A stretch of DNA of 49,375 bases from Alistipes sp. (GCA_017465575.1 JAFTVX010000025.1:1-49375); one strand, 5' to 3'. Counted from the stretch's first letter, positions 39,917 to 48,936 are shown. Notes: generated from the letters alone by a model not told the origin. Translations and numbers: made by a program.

Positions 39917-39946
39917 AGGGGTTACCGCAGAAGTAACCCCTTTTTC
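39917..39946 (+). terminator. Terminator of the RND operon
   Basis: AGGGGTTAC and GTAACCCC form the stem (39917-39940), followed by TTTTTC. It lies 6 bp after the TolC gene stop. Confidence 0.88.
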
Positions 39947-39966
39947 GCATCCGTGTGCCTCGCTGA

Positions 39967-40374
39967 CTATGCCTTTATGTCGTTGGTCGCAACTATTGAT
40001 ACTTCGTGTGATAGTGGCGCTATCTTGCGAAGCATCTGAAGTAGTCCGCAATACTTGTCGTGTGCAAGGTTGATAGCACGGCTTATCGTCGTCTCATCCT
40101 TGAGCGTTGGGCACTCGGCGCGGTAGATAATATTGAAACTCGTAAAGCGACTCTCGGCAACCACTGTGGGTGTCGAAAGTGTGCCTTCGAGGGAGAGTTC
40201 CAAGAGTTGTAGGGTGGAGATATGCTCCTTAAGCATACCGATAATCGTTAGTCCTGCACAGTTGGCGGCGGCATAGAGCAGCAACTCCTTGGGGTTGAGC
40301 TGGTCGGCACTTCTACCGTCGGTAGATTTGAAGTGCCTATCGCTATCGAGCGAAAGTGTGATTTTTAGTGTCAT
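39967..40374 (-). CDS. OsmC-like peroxiredoxin family protein
   Basis: A 135-aa small thiol protein of the OsmC/Ohr family, which reduces organic peroxides or binds thiol compounds. The two conserved active-site cysteines are present: Cys39 in AAANCAGLTIIGML and Cys109 in AHDKYCGLLQML. The upstream in-frame extension to 40464 (MAKIIYFYEIY) is not used, because the ATG at 40374 starts the usual MTLKITLSLDSD N-terminus and the extension overlaps the divergent gene's promoter region. Only a degenerate AATATTTG -7-like sequence (40387 to 40380) is seen before it. It is monocistronic and convergent with the TolC gene. Confidence 0.85.
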   Translation of the reverse strand: MTLKITLSLDSDRHFKSTDGRSADQLNPKELLLYAAANCAGLTIIGMLKEHISTLQLLELSLEGTLSTPTVVAESRFTSFNIIYRAECPTLKDETTISRAINLAHDKYCGLLQMLRKIAPLSHEVSIVATNDIKA

Positions 40375-40452
40375 ATTGCCAAATATTTGTTTTGTATGGC
40401 GTAGATGGGCAATAATCGTTCCCAATAATGCGTATATTTCGTAGAAATATAT

Positions 40453-40460
40453 TATCTTTG
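40453..40460 (+). promoter_or_regulatory. -7 element of the TPR gene
   Basis: TATCTTTG on the plus strand, 25 bp before the ATG at 40486. No good -33 element is visible. Confidence 0.5.
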
Positions 40461-40485
40461 CCAAGATTATTTCAACAAACGAACT

Positions 40486-43461
40486 ATGCGAAAAGAGATT
40501 ATATTGTTAGCAGCACTATCGCTGTTTGCTTTTACTACGGCTGTGGCACAGAGTCCATCGGGTGATATTCCTGCCCGCAAGGCTGCTGTCGAGGAGCTTA
40601 TGGAGCGTATGCGTTGGGCGGATGCTCGAGCCATTCTTGGCTCGATGCGTGGCGAGCTCGACCCCGTAAAGGACCGCTTCGAGGTGGAGTGGGTTGACTA
40701 CCACTCGGTGCGTTGCGCTGTGGAGCTTGGCTCGGAGGATGCCGAGGGTATGATGATTGGTTTCCTTAACGAGTATCCCGCCAGCCTCTACGGCAACCGT
40801 ATGCAGTTCCAGTTGGCATCGTACTACTGCGACGAGGGTGCTTTGTCTGTGGCTGAGGAGGAGTTCGAGCGAGTTAAGTACAAGGCGTTGGATGCCCGCG
40901 AGAAGGAGCGCTACGATATCCGTATGGGCTATATCCGCTTTGTCGAGGGCGACTATTCGGCAGCTTTGGAGCACTTTCAGCGTATCTCGCGCCAGAGCGA
41001 CTACTACCCCCACGCACTATATTACATATCGTATATCGCCTATGTAAACGAGGATTTCGATACCGCCACCGATGGCTTCAAACAGTTGGTCGATGTCGAG
41101 CCATATCGTGGTCTTGCGCCATTCTATCTTATCCAGATTGAGTATCGCCGTGGCAACTACGACTATGTTGTCGAGACGGGCGAGCAGCTTGTCAATGCTG
41201 CGAATGGTGAGGTCTACGACGACTTGGTGCGTGTAATGGCTGAGGCATACTTTGCCAAGCGCGACTACTCGCAGTCTATCCGCTATATCAAGCAGTATCC
41301 CAAGGAGAAGATGGGTCGTCAGGAGAACTATATCAAGGGCTACTCGCTCTATCGTATGACACGCTACACGGAGGCTGTCGAGCCTTTGAAGAGTGTCTGC
41401 GGTGCCGATGATGACCTTACGCAGAATGCCTCTTACCACCTTGGCGACTGCTACTTGCGCCTTGGCAATAAGAGCGCTGCTGCCGATGCCTTTGCTATGG
41501 CTTCGTCGAGCGACTTCGACAAGGATATCGAGGAGGATGCCTTGCTTAACTATGGTCGTCTAAAGTATGAGCTTGGCGGTGGTCGCTTCAACGAGGCGGT
41601 AAATATCCTTACGGAGTATTCGGAGCGCTACCCTAAGTCGAAGCATATCGAGGAGGTGCACTCTTTGCTCATTGCTGCCTACTACAACTCCGAGAACTAC
41701 GATGCTGCCTATGCCGCTATCAAGAGCCTTGCAAATCCCGATAACGAGATTAAGGCGGCTCTGCAGAAGGTGGCTCTGTTCCGTGCTGTCGAGGCTGTTA
41801 AGCGTGGCGATTTAAGCTCTGCCGAGGAGTTGCTTTCGGAGGCTGAGCAGATTGGCCTAAGTCCTAAGTATAACGCCCTTACGCTCTACTGGCAGGGCGA
41901 GGTGGCATATCTTCGTGGCGATATGCAGCGTGCCGAGGAGCGCTATATGGCATATATGCGCCGAGCACCCAAGAGTGAGGCGGAGTATGCCTATGCCAAC
42001 TATGGCTTGGGCTATGCTCGCTTTGCCGAGGGTAAGATGGAGGATGCTGCCGATGCCTTCGAGAACTTCGTTCAGGCATACTCTACACGCGATGGCTATA
42101 TGTACGATGCCCATAACCGCTTGGGTGATGCCCGTTATACTATGCGTGAGTTTGCCAAGGCTCGCAAGGCGTATAATGTCGTGGTGTCGTCGACATCTTC
42201 GGGTCGCGATTATGCTCGCTATCAGCTCGCTATGGTCGATGGCATCGAGCGTAAGACCAAGAGCAAGATTGAGCGCTTGAAGGCTATCGTCGAGGATGGC
42301 AAGGGCGACTATGTCGATGATGCTTGGTATGAGTTGGGTCGCACCTATATGGCCGATGAGCGCTACAAGGAGGGCGCTCAGACTCTTCGTGACTTTACGA
42401 ATGCCGATACAGGCTCGCCCTACTATATCTCGGCTCTCTCGGATTTGGGCTTGGCATACTACAATATCAACCAAAAGAGCGAGGCTTTGAAGTGCTATGA
42501 GGAGGTTGTGGCATACGACCCCCAGTCGTCAGCTGCGTTGGAGGCGATGCGTGGCATCCGTGAGATTTATGTTGGCGAGGGTCGTATCGACGACTACTTT
42601 GCATACGCCGAGCGTAGTGGCGTGCAGAGCGATATGTCGGCTGCTGCGCGTGACTCGTTGAGTTTTGCAGCCGCCAAGACTCTCTATCTTGATGGCTCTA
42701 TGATAGATGCACGCGAGAAACTAAAGTCCTACTTGAAGAACTTCAAGAGTGGCTATTACCGCACCGAGGCATTGTTCTACCTCTCGGATTGCTATGTTCA
42801 GGAGGGCGATAACGAGTCGGCTATCAGCTCTATGGACGAACTTTTGAAGCAGGGCAAGACACAGTATACCGAGCGTGTTTTGGGTGTCTATGCTCCTATG
42901 GCGTTCGACATGAAACTCTACGAAAAGTCGGCTGATGCCTACCGCAGTCTCTACGATGTTGCATACAACGAGAATACTCGTCGCTTGGCTTCGGAGGGCT
43001 ACTCGGAGGCTACGGTGCTTACCAACGATGGGGCACTGATTAAGGCTATGTACGACAATCTGCTCGCTATGCCCGATGCTACATCGTGGGCGTTGCGCCA
43101 TGCAATGTTGGCAAAGGCAAATGTTTTGCGTGAAGAGGGTAGCGACGAGGCAATAGCGCTCTACACCGAGCTTTCGCAGGATATCTCTACCGTGGAGGGT
43201 GCAGAGGCTTACTACCGCCTTATCGAGGATAAGTACAACAAGACCCAATATGCCGAGGCGGAGCAGATGGTATATAATATGGGTAATTCGGGCTCGATGT
43301 ATTGGCAGGCAAAGACCTTTATCGTCTTGGGCGATATCCTTGTTAAGCAGGGCAATAACTTCCAGGCTCGTGCTACATATCAGAGTATTGTCGATGGCTA
43401 CACCCCCGCCGATGATGGTATCGTTGCCGAGGCAAAGGCTCGAATCAAGAACCTTAAATAA
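40486..43461 (+). CDS. Large tetratricopeptide-repeat periplasmic protein
   Basis: A 991-aa exported protein (signal MRKEIILLAALSLFAFTTAVAQ). Almost the whole mature part is TPR-like helical pairs with the usual A/G-x-x-Y/F pattern, for example DYSAALEHFQRISRQSDYYPHALYYISYIAYVNEDFDTATDGFKQL, and repeats such as YYNINQKSEALKCYEEVVAYDP. There are perhaps 15-20 repeats. It probably works as a protein-protein scaffold in the periplasm or at the outer membrane. The stop and the start of the next gene overlap as TAATG, so it is coupled to the outer-membrane barrel. Partner and function are unknown. Confidence 0.88.
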   Translation: MRKEIILLAALSLFAFTTAVAQSPSGDIPARKAAVEELMERMRWADARAILGSMRGELDPVKDRFEVEWVDYHSVRCAVELGSEDAEGMMIGFLNEYPASLYGNRMQFQLASYYCDEGALSVAEEEFERVKYKALDAREKERYDIRMGYIRFVEGDYSAALEHFQRISRQSDYYPHALYYISYIAYVNEDFDTATDGFKQLVDVEPYRGLAPFYLIQIEYRRGNYDYVVETGEQLVNAANGEVYDDLVRVMAEAYFAKRDYSQSIRYIKQYPKEKMGRQENYIKGYSLYRMTRYTEAVEPLKSVCGADDDLTQNASYHLGDCYLRLGNKSAAADAFAMASSSDFDKDIEEDALLNYGRLKYELGGGRFNEAVNILTEYSERYPKSKHIEEVHSLLIAAYYNSENYDAAYAAIKSLANPDNEIKAALQKVALFRAVEAVKRGDLSSAEELLSEAEQIGLSPKYNALTLYWQGEVAYLRGDMQRAEERYMAYMRRAPKSEAEYAYANYGLGYARFAEGKMEDAADAFENFVQAYSTRDGYMYDAHNRLGDARYTMREFAKARKAYNVVVSSTSSGRDYARYQLAMVDGIERKTKSKIERLKAIVEDGKGDYVDDAWYELGRTYMADERYKEGAQTLRDFTNADTGSPYYISALSDLGLAYYNINQKSEALKCYEEVVAYDPQSSAALEAMRGIREIYVGEGRIDDYFAYAERSGVQSDMSAAARDSLSFAAAKTLYLDGSMIDAREKLKSYLKNFKSGYYRTEALFYLSDCYVQEGDNESAISSMDELLKQGKTQYTERVLGVYAPMAFDMKLYEKSADAYRSLYDVAYNENTRRLASEGYSEATVLTNDGALIKAMYDNLLAMPDATSWALRHAMLAKANVLREEGSDEAIALYTELSQDISTVEGAEAYYRLIEDKYNKTQYAEAEQMVYNMGNSGSMYWQAKTFIVLGDILVKQGNNFQARATYQSIVDGYTPADDGIVAEAKARIKNLK

Positions 43462-45158
43462 TGAAGACTATGCAGAAGATATATCGTTTTTCGCTTATTG
43501 CTGTTGCTTTGTTTGGCATTGCTGTGTCGCTCTCGGCACAAGAGAGCAAGCGTGTGGAGGTAACCTCAATCTACAACCCCGAGGTTGCGGGTGCAAGCAA
43601 GCTGATGGCACCTACGACCATTAACGACAACCCCGCAATTGAGCCTACCATCGAGTATTCGGTCGAGCCTGCCACTTGGCAGATAGGTCTCTCGGCACAC
43701 AACTTCCGCCCTGCAACGGCGACATATTGGGATTTCTCGCGTTCGAAGTCTTGCTTCTTGCGCCTTGGTGCGGGCTATCCTCTAACTTCGGATTTGGCAT
43801 TCCGCAATGCTACGGTTAGTCAGGGTGCGGGCTTCTTTGGTCTTTCGCTTGACCATAAGGGTGATTTTGGTCGTCGAGTAAATAGCGTTGGCGAGAAGTT
43901 GGCGATGAAGGAGAGCTTCAATACCGAGAACGGCATCAAGTTCTATGGTGGTGTATATGCTGGTCGTCGCCTTTTTGATGCCAAGCTTGGCGCTAATTTC
44001 GACTTCTTTAAGGCGTATCCCGATGCTGCTGACTTGACAAGCGACCTTATCTCACGCAATGGCGTAGACCTTGCTTTGCGTTTTGGCGATAGCTTTACAG
44101 ATTTGTCGTATATCAACTTCTCGGTCGAGGCTCACAGTAAGCTGATGTTCCATTCGCAGCCCCCTGTTGGTCATTGTAACTATTCTGTAGATATGATGCT
44201 CACGGCAGGCGCATCGGCTCGTGTAGGCAGAGAGTTTGGCGAAAATAGGGTAGAGGTTGATGGTGGCTACGATATCTGGCTCAACCCTTGGCAGGATTAT
44301 CGCGATAGTCGTTTCTTTGTTGGCGCAATGTACTCGCGTAGCTTCGGTATCGTCGATGTCGAGGCTGGCGTAAAGTATATGCGCGACAAGGTGCGTGCCC
44401 GTGAGAAGGCTTCGCACTTTGTGATGCCGAGCGCCAAGATTTTGTTTGATATACAGCGTGCCGCTTTTGCTCCCTATATCGAGTTTAACACGGTGGTTGG
44501 TCAGAATGGCGTGATGTCGTTGCTCGAGAAGAACCCCTATCTCGACTTGGAATATGGTAAAGGCATTAAGGGCTACGATGCTATGGCAAATACCCGTAGC
44601 TACGACCTCTCGGTAGGCTTTACTGGTACGGCACACGCAACACGCTTGGCATATCGTGCCTATGCCGGTGTTAGCTTTATGCGTGACCGCATCTATTGGT
44701 TCGTTACTCGCCCTGGCTTCTTTGGTGCTCATGCTGCCGATGATACCCACTTCTTTGCGGGTATCGAGGTTGAGTATCGCCCTGTGGCAGGATTGGATAT
44801 CAGCCTTGGCTTCAACGCCAACACCGATAGCGGCAATTCGCCCTATCTCTATTCCGATCCCAAACTCACGGCGGACTTGAAGGTGCAGTATACCTTGAAG
44901 CGCTGGAAGTTCTACGCTTCGGGCGCTATGCTTGGTGCTCGTAAGTTTTCGGGCGTTATTGGCGAGGACGGCAAAGCGCCTATCGCCTTTGAGGTCGGCA
45001 CGAAGTTCGATGTTGGTGCAGGTGTTAGCTACCGCATAAGCCGTGATTTCGAGGTATATGCCGATGGTATCAACCTGCTTAATAGCCGCCTCTACGACTT
45101 TGCGCACTACTACCGCAATGGCGCAGGCTTCAAGGCGGGTGTGAAGATTCATTTCTAA
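43461..45158 (+). CDS. Outer-membrane barrel protein partnered with the TPR protein
   Basis: A 565-aa exported protein (signal ends at LSAQES). The N-terminal segment RVEVTSIYNPEVAGASKLMAPTTIND recalls the N-terminal region of a Bacteroidota family sometimes called TonB-dependent receptor-like. The remainder is a beta-barrel with alternating aromatic strands (FRLGDSFTDLSYINFSVEAHSKL-type), ending in GAGFKAGVKIHF with a terminal Phe. No plug domain with a TonB box is evident. Translation is coupled to the TPR gene (TAATG overlap), so the two likely form one envelope complex. A long antisense open frame (44052-45389) is an artefact of codon bias. Confidence 0.75.
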   Translation: MKTMQKIYRFSLIAVALFGIAVSLSAQESKRVEVTSIYNPEVAGASKLMAPTTINDNPAIEPTIEYSVEPATWQIGLSAHNFRPATATYWDFSRSKSCFLRLGAGYPLTSDLAFRNATVSQGAGFFGLSLDHKGDFGRRVNSVGEKLAMKESFNTENGIKFYGGVYAGRRLFDAKLGANFDFFKAYPDAADLTSDLISRNGVDLALRFGDSFTDLSYINFSVEAHSKLMFHSQPPVGHCNYSVDMMLTAGASARVGREFGENRVEVDGGYDIWLNPWQDYRDSRFFVGAMYSRSFGIVDVEAGVKYMRDKVRAREKASHFVMPSAKILFDIQRAAFAPYIEFNTVVGQNGVMSLLEKNPYLDLEYGKGIKGYDAMANTRSYDLSVGFTGTAHATRLAYRAYAGVSFMRDRIYWFVTRPGFFGAHAADDTHFFAGIEVEYRPVAGLDISLGFNANTDSGNSPYLYSDPKLTADLKVQYTLKRWKFYASGAMLGARKFSGVIGEDGKAPIAFEVGTKFDVGAGVSYRISRDFEVYADGINLLNSRLYDFAHYYRNGAGFKAGVKIHF

Positions 45159-45160
45159 AA

Positions 45161-45773
45161 ATGACCGATAATGTAAAAGTGGAGTAATGACGAGGCGGCG
45201 ACACTGCCTCTGTGGAGAAGATTGGCTTGGCGACCTGCGCTCTTGGATGGGCGACAGGCGCTGTTGAAGGGCTTGGCATGGCTGATTGTAGCCACCCTGC
45301 TTTCGTGGTATTTCCGTGTGGCACCCACATCGACCATAGCGTTCGATGTTGCGGGATATGTGGCACTGTGGAAGTGTTTGGTGGAGCAACTATTGTTGTG
45401 GGGTGCTACGGCTGTGATGCTCTATTTGGTGATGGCGCTTACGGGTAGCGAGTGTAATTTTAAAGAGTTGGCATCGCGCGTGTTGTATGCGCGCCTGCCG
45501 ATATATCTTCTTATTCTGCCCGCTATTATCGGTGGCTTCCGTGTGGAGTATGCCGTGGTGGTTAACGACCCTATGCAGGCATTTGCGGAGTATCCCTTGA
45601 CTATCGCCTATGCCGTGTTTGCTGTGGTGATGGTCTTGGCGTATATTTGGTGGAACTATCGTGTCTTCGCGAAGGTGCGTGGCACGGAGGATATGCGTGG
45701 TGGGGTATTCTTCGTTGTGGGAATAGCCCTCGCTTACGAGGTGTCGCAGTGGCTGATGTCGCTCCTTGGATAA
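45161..45773 (+). pseudogene. Yip1-like membrane protein with a 5' frameshift
   Basis: The intact downstream frame (TTG at 45222 to 45773, 183 aa) encodes a polytopic protein with four or five hydrophobic segments (LAWLIVATLLSWYF, LLLWGATAVMLYLVMALTG, YLLILPAIIGGF, IAYAVFAVVMVLAYIWW, VVGIALAYEVSQWLMSLLG), similar to Yip1-family membrane proteins. In the same frame coding continues upstream as NDEAATLPLWRRLAW but has no ATG. An ATG at 45161 (MTDNVK), 2 nt after the previous gene's stop, is in another frame and stops after eight codons. Removing one A from the AAAA run at 45175-45178 joins the two into MTDNVKWSNDEAATLP. So the gene is either frameshifted, phase-variable, or miscalled by one base. 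Confidence 0.75.
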
Positions 45774-45778
45774 GGACA

Positions 45779-45786
45779 CAAAAAAA
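45779..45786 (-). terminator. U-tract of the SRP RNA gene
   Basis: AAAAAAAA on the plus strand gives a run of T after the GGGTAAG/CTTACCC closing stem of the SRP RNA, consistent with intrinsic termination of the minus-strand gene. Confidence 0.7.
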
Positions 45787-45884
45787 GGGTAAGCTACTTA
45801 TATCGCACCGCTACAACCACATACCCTTGCTCGATTCCTCGCCTGGGGGAGTTCTGTAGGAGCTGGTCGTATAAGACTTACCCG
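45787..45884 (-). ncRNA. ffs: Signal recognition particle RNA (bacterial small form)
   Basis: On the minus strand the ends GGGTAAG and CTTACCC pair, followed inward by TCTTATA/TATAAG-type pairing. The domain IV core CCAGGCGAGGAATCGAGCAAGG has the diagnostic symmetric loop CAGG/AGCA, the GGAA tetraloop region and the asymmetric A-rich bulge. The 98-nt size is right for a small SRP RNA. It binds Ffh and targets membrane proteins. It starts just after a consensus promoter (TACTTTTG, 45896 to 45889, with TTTG 19 bp upstream) and ends in a T-run. Confidence 0.87.
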
Positions 45885-45888
45885 GGCA

Positions 45889-45919
45889 CAAAAGTACAAA
45901 AAAAATGTATCTTTGCAAA
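45889..45919. promoter_or_regulatory. Overlapping divergent promoters of SRP RNA and mltG
   Basis: Minus: TACTTTTG (45896 to 45889) with TTTG (45919 to 45916) 19 bp away for SRP RNA. Plus: TATCTTTG (45908-45915) for mltG. The mltG -7 element lies inside the SRP RNA promoter, directly next to its -33 element, so RNA polymerase can hold only one at a time. Confidence 0.7.
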
Positions 45920-45932
45920 AAAAAAGAGAATA

Positions 45933-46943
45933 ATGCGTAAAAAAATTATAGGCATACTTCTGTTACTCGTTGCTGCTGTGGCGGTTACGCTATATTTAGC
46001 GTATAATATGTTCTACGGCTCGGCAGTCGAAAAATCGTTTACTGTAACCCTTACGAACGATGATAGTTACTCGGCAAAGGTCGATAAGATTAAGGAGCAT
46101 ATAGACCATCACTTCGCCTTTGACTTCTATGCCGACCGCATCGGGTTGAGTCGCTCGATAAAGGCAGGCAAGTATACCTTCGACGAGGGCGCAACGGTTA
46201 TCGAGATTGCCCGTAAGCTGAAGTTCGGCAATAGCCGTGCTGTGCGCCTTACGATTAACAATGCTCGAACTCCTGAGGCGTTGGCGGGTCGTATTGCTCG
46301 ACAGATTGATGCCGACTCAGTGGCTGTGTTGGGAGCGTTAAAGGATAAGGCGCTTATCGAGGAGATGGGCTTTAAGTCGGCTGAGGCTATGTTCTCGATA
46401 TTTATACCAAATACCTACGAGGTGTATCCCGATATCGAGCCCGAGGCGTTGGTGCGTAAGTTGAAGGATGAGTCGGATAAGTTCTGGACAAAGCATACCG
46501 AGAGGGTGGCATCGCTCGCTCTTACGCCCTACCAGATTATGACCCTTGCATCTATTGTCCACGAGGAGACAAATGCCGTAGACGAGATGCCCCGTATTGC
46601 GGGTGTATATCTCAATCGCCTATGGAAGGGTATGCCCTTGCAGGCTGACCCTACGGTGAAATATGCTGTGGGCGACCCCACTTTGAAGCGCATATTGTTC
46701 CGCCACTTGGAGGTCGATTCGCCCTATAATACATATAAGGTACTGGGCTTGCCTCCTACGCCTATTGCAATGCCCGATATGGCGGCTATCGAGGCGGTGC
46801 TCAACTATGAGAAACACGACTACCTCTATTTCTGCGCTCGCCCCGAGATGGATGGTCGTCATAACTTTGCCCGCACACATCGTGAACACGAACGCAATGC
46901 TGCGGCATATCATCGTGCACTTGAACGACAGAATATCAGATAA
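45933..46943 (+). CDS. mltG: Endolytic transglycosylase MltG
   Basis: A 336-aa inner-membrane peptidoglycan lytic transglycosylase thought to end glycan strand growth. The single N-terminal membrane helix (IIGILLLLVAAVAVTLYLAY) is followed by a LysM-like region and the catalytic YceG domain. IMTLASIVHEETNAVDEMPRIAGVYLNRL carries the catalytic Glu. LQADPTVKYAVGD and SPYNTYKVLGLPPTPIAMP follow, all diagnostic for MltG. Length is typical. It is divergent from SRP RNA and followed 2 bp later by the DUF4199 gene. Confidence 0.95.
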   Translation: MRKKIIGILLLLVAAVAVTLYLAYNMFYGSAVEKSFTVTLTNDDSYSAKVDKIKEHIDHHFAFDFYADRIGLSRSIKAGKYTFDEGATVIEIARKLKFGNSRAVRLTINNARTPEALAGRIARQIDADSVAVLGALKDKALIEEMGFKSAEAMFSIFIPNTYEVYPDIEPEALVRKLKDESDKFWTKHTERVASLALTPYQIMTLASIVHEETNAVDEMPRIAGVYLNRLWKGMPLQADPTVKYAVGDPTLKRILFRHLEVDSPYNTYKVLGLPPTPIAMPDMAAIEAVLNYEKHDYLYFCARPEMDGRHNFARTHREHERNAAAYHRALERQNIR

Positions 46944-46945
46944 CT

Positions 46946-47539
46946 ATGAATAATAATTTTTGGAATGATGCACTGCGTAGCGGTGCAATCCTCGGTCTTT
47001 TGATGGGTGCTTCGCGCATCTTCGAGAGCTATATGCTCTTTATTAGCGATATGAAGGGTGTCAACACACTCCTCGTCATTGAGTGGTTGGTGGCGGCTGT
47101 GGCATTTGTCTATCTGCTCTATCGCTTTGCTAAGCAGCGCTCGATGCGCTTTTCGGAGAAGGAGGGCTATAGCTATGGTCAGGCACTAAGCTATCTGCTT
47201 ATGGTGTCGATACTTACGGGTGTTATCGTAGGTGTTTCGGAGTTCTTCTTCAACCAGATTGTAGGCTACGATGCTATCGTTGCGGGCTATATCTCGCTGA
47301 TAGATGAGTATGGCGAGATGGTTGCCTCGGCAGGCGTTCCCACATCGAGTATGCAGGTGCTTGAGCAGTTGAAGGCTACGATGCGCAATGCTGTGGAGCC
47401 AACAATCCTTAACAGTGTCTTCTCGGCGCTCAACCTCTACTTTATGACTGGAGGTATCCTTGCCCTTCTGATTTCGGCATTTGTTAAGCGTGAGGCTAAC
47501 CCTTTTGCAGAGGATAAACAGAGTGAAAACGATGAGTAA
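46946..47539 (+). CDS. DUF4199 membrane protein
   Basis: A 197-aa protein with four hydrophobic segments (GAILGLLMGASRIFESYMLF, LLVIEWLVAAVAFVYLLY, ALSYLLMVSILTGVIVGVSEFFFN and FMTGGILALLISAFV). This matches the DUF4199 family of Bacteroidota, whose genes often lie upstream of a GT2 glycosyltransferase, as here. The function is unknown; a role with the lipid-sugar transferase is plausible. It overlaps the glycosyltransferase start by 8 nt. Confidence 0.85.
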   Translation: MNNNFWNDALRSGAILGLLMGASRIFESYMLFISDMKGVNTLLVIEWLVAAVAFVYLLYRFAKQRSMRFSEKEGYSYGQALSYLLMVSILTGVIVGVSEFFFNQIVGYDAIVAGYISLIDEYGEMVASAGVPTSSMQVLEQLKATMRNAVEPTILNSVFSALNLYFMTGGILALLISAFVKREANPFAEDKQSENDE

Positions 47540-48473
47540 TAAGTTGGATATTTCGGTTGTTGTGCCCCTCTATAATGAGGAGGAGTCGTTGCCCGAGTTG
47601 GTGGCGTGGATTGACCGTGTGGCACACGAAAATAGCCTAAGCTATGAGATAATTATGGTCGATGATGGCTCTACCGATTCGTCGTGGGCGGTTATCGAGG
47701 AGTTGCGCAAGCAGAATGAGGCTATTCGTGCAATTAGCTTTATGCGCAACTACGGTAAGTCGGCAGCCTTGTATTGTGGCTTCGAGATGGCAGATGGCGA
47801 GGTGGTATTCACTATGGATGCCGACCTTCAGGACTCGCCCGACGAGATTCCCGAGATGCGCCGTATGATTTTGGAGGAGGGCTACGACCTTGTGTCGGGC
47901 TGGAAGCGCAAGCGCTACGACCCCATCGGCAAGCGTTGGCCTAGCAAGTTCTTCAACCTTACAGCACGCATTATGTCAGGCATCCGCCTTCATGACTTCA
48001 ACTGCGGACTTAAAGCCTATCGCCGTAAGGTGGTCAAGGCTGTGGAGGTATATGGCGAGATGCACCGCTATATCCCCATCTTGGCGAAGAATGCGGGCTT
48101 TAAGCGTATTGGCGAGAAGATTGTCGAGCACCACGAACGCAAGTATGGCCACTCAAAATTTGGCATCGAGCGTATGGTGAAGGGTTACCTCGACCTTATC
48201 AGCATCACCTTTATGTCGCACTTCGGTCGTTCGCCGATGTACCTCTTTGGTGGCCTCGGCACGCTGATGTTCCTTGCGGGATTTGTCGCTGTAATGTGGA
48301 TTATCATCGAGAAGTTTACAATCGGCGCACCACTTACCAACCAGCCTCTCTTCTACCTTGCGATGCTTGCTATTGTGCTTGGTGTGCAGCTATTCCTTGC
48401 AGGCTTCCTTGGCGAGATGATTAACCGCCGCTCAGCCGACCGTAATAAGTATTTAATTGATAAAACTTTATAA
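47532..48473 (+). CDS. Glycosyltransferase family 2, GtrB/DPM1-like
   Basis: A 313-aa membrane-bound transferase. The GT-A domain starts DISVVVPLYNEEESLPELV. Metal and sugar-nucleotide binding residues are in VDDGSTDSS and MDADLQDSPDEIP, and the acceptor region is in DFNCGLKAYRRKVVKAV. Two C-terminal helices (MYLFGGLGTLMFLAGFVAVMWII and LFYLAMLAIVLGVQLFLAGFLGEM) anchor it. GtrB-like enzymes move a sugar from UDP to undecaprenyl phosphate for later surface modification. The ATG at 47532 (MSNKLD) is preferred over the upstream start at 47481, which lies inside DUF4199. Confidence 0.9.
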   Translation: MSNKLDISVVVPLYNEEESLPELVAWIDRVAHENSLSYEIIMVDDGSTDSSWAVIEELRKQNEAIRAISFMRNYGKSAALYCGFEMADGEVVFTMDADLQDSPDEIPEMRRMILEEGYDLVSGWKRKRYDPIGKRWPSKFFNLTARIMSGIRLHDFNCGLKAYRRKVVKAVEVYGEMHRYIPILAKNAGFKRIGEKIVEHHERKYGHSKFGIERMVKGYLDLISITFMSHFGRSPMYLFGGLGTLMFLAGFVAVMWIIIEKFTIGAPLTNQPLFYLAMLAIVLGVQLFLAGFLGEMINRRSADRNKYLIDKTL

Positions 48474-48474
48474 G

Positions 48475-48936
48475 ATGATTCAGCGTATTCAGACACTTTA
48501 TTTGCTAATTGTTACTGCGTTAATGGCAGTAACACTCTTTGCTCCTATCGCCACATTCTCGTCTGCCGATGCGGTATACACCCTCGGCGCATTCTCTCTT
48601 GCGGGTGATGGTGAGTCGCAGAGCACACTATGGATGGGCATCGTGCTTGTTATTGCTACGGTATTGCCCCTTGTTACAATCTTCCTCTTTAAGCGCCGTC
48701 AGCTCCAGGTGCGCCTCTGTGGTGCCGAAATTGTGGTTTTGCTCGGTGCTGTGGCATTTATCGCTATCTACTATTGGCTTGCAGCAAGCAACGCTCTTGG
48801 CGATATAACCATTGAGCATAAACAACTTGGCTGGGCTGCACCTATGCCTTTGGTGTCGCTCGTATTGACCTATTTGGCGGGTCGTGCCATCTTCAAAGAT
48901 GAGCTCTTGGTGCGCTCGTTGGATAGAATCAGATAA
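48475..48936 (+). CDS. DUF4293 membrane protein
   Basis: A 153-aa protein with four hydrophobic segments, starting MIQRIQTLYLLIVTALMAVTLFAPIATF, the typical DUF4293 N-terminus. TLWMGIVLVIATVLPLVTIFLF and IVVLLGAVAFIAIYYWLA follow, and the C-terminal helix is PLVSLVLTYLAGRAIFKDE. Function is unknown; the family is restricted to Bacteroidota. The ATG at 48475 is chosen over the in-frame 48457 start because it matches the family and lies one base after the GT2 stop codon. Confidence 0.88.
   Translation: MIQRIQTLYLLIVTALMAVTLFAPIATFSSADAVYTLGAFSLAGDGESQSTLWMGIVLVIATVLPLVTIFLFKRRQLQVRLCGAEIVVLLGAVAFIAIYYWLAASNALGDITIEHKQLGWAAPMPLVSLVLTYLAGRAIFKDELLVRSLDRIR

Noticed and set aside
44052-45389. 445-aa minus-strand frame opposite the barrel gene
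   Set aside because: It is antisense to a convincing exported barrel protein, has no recognisable domain or promoter, and arises from codon bias in this GC-moderate genome.
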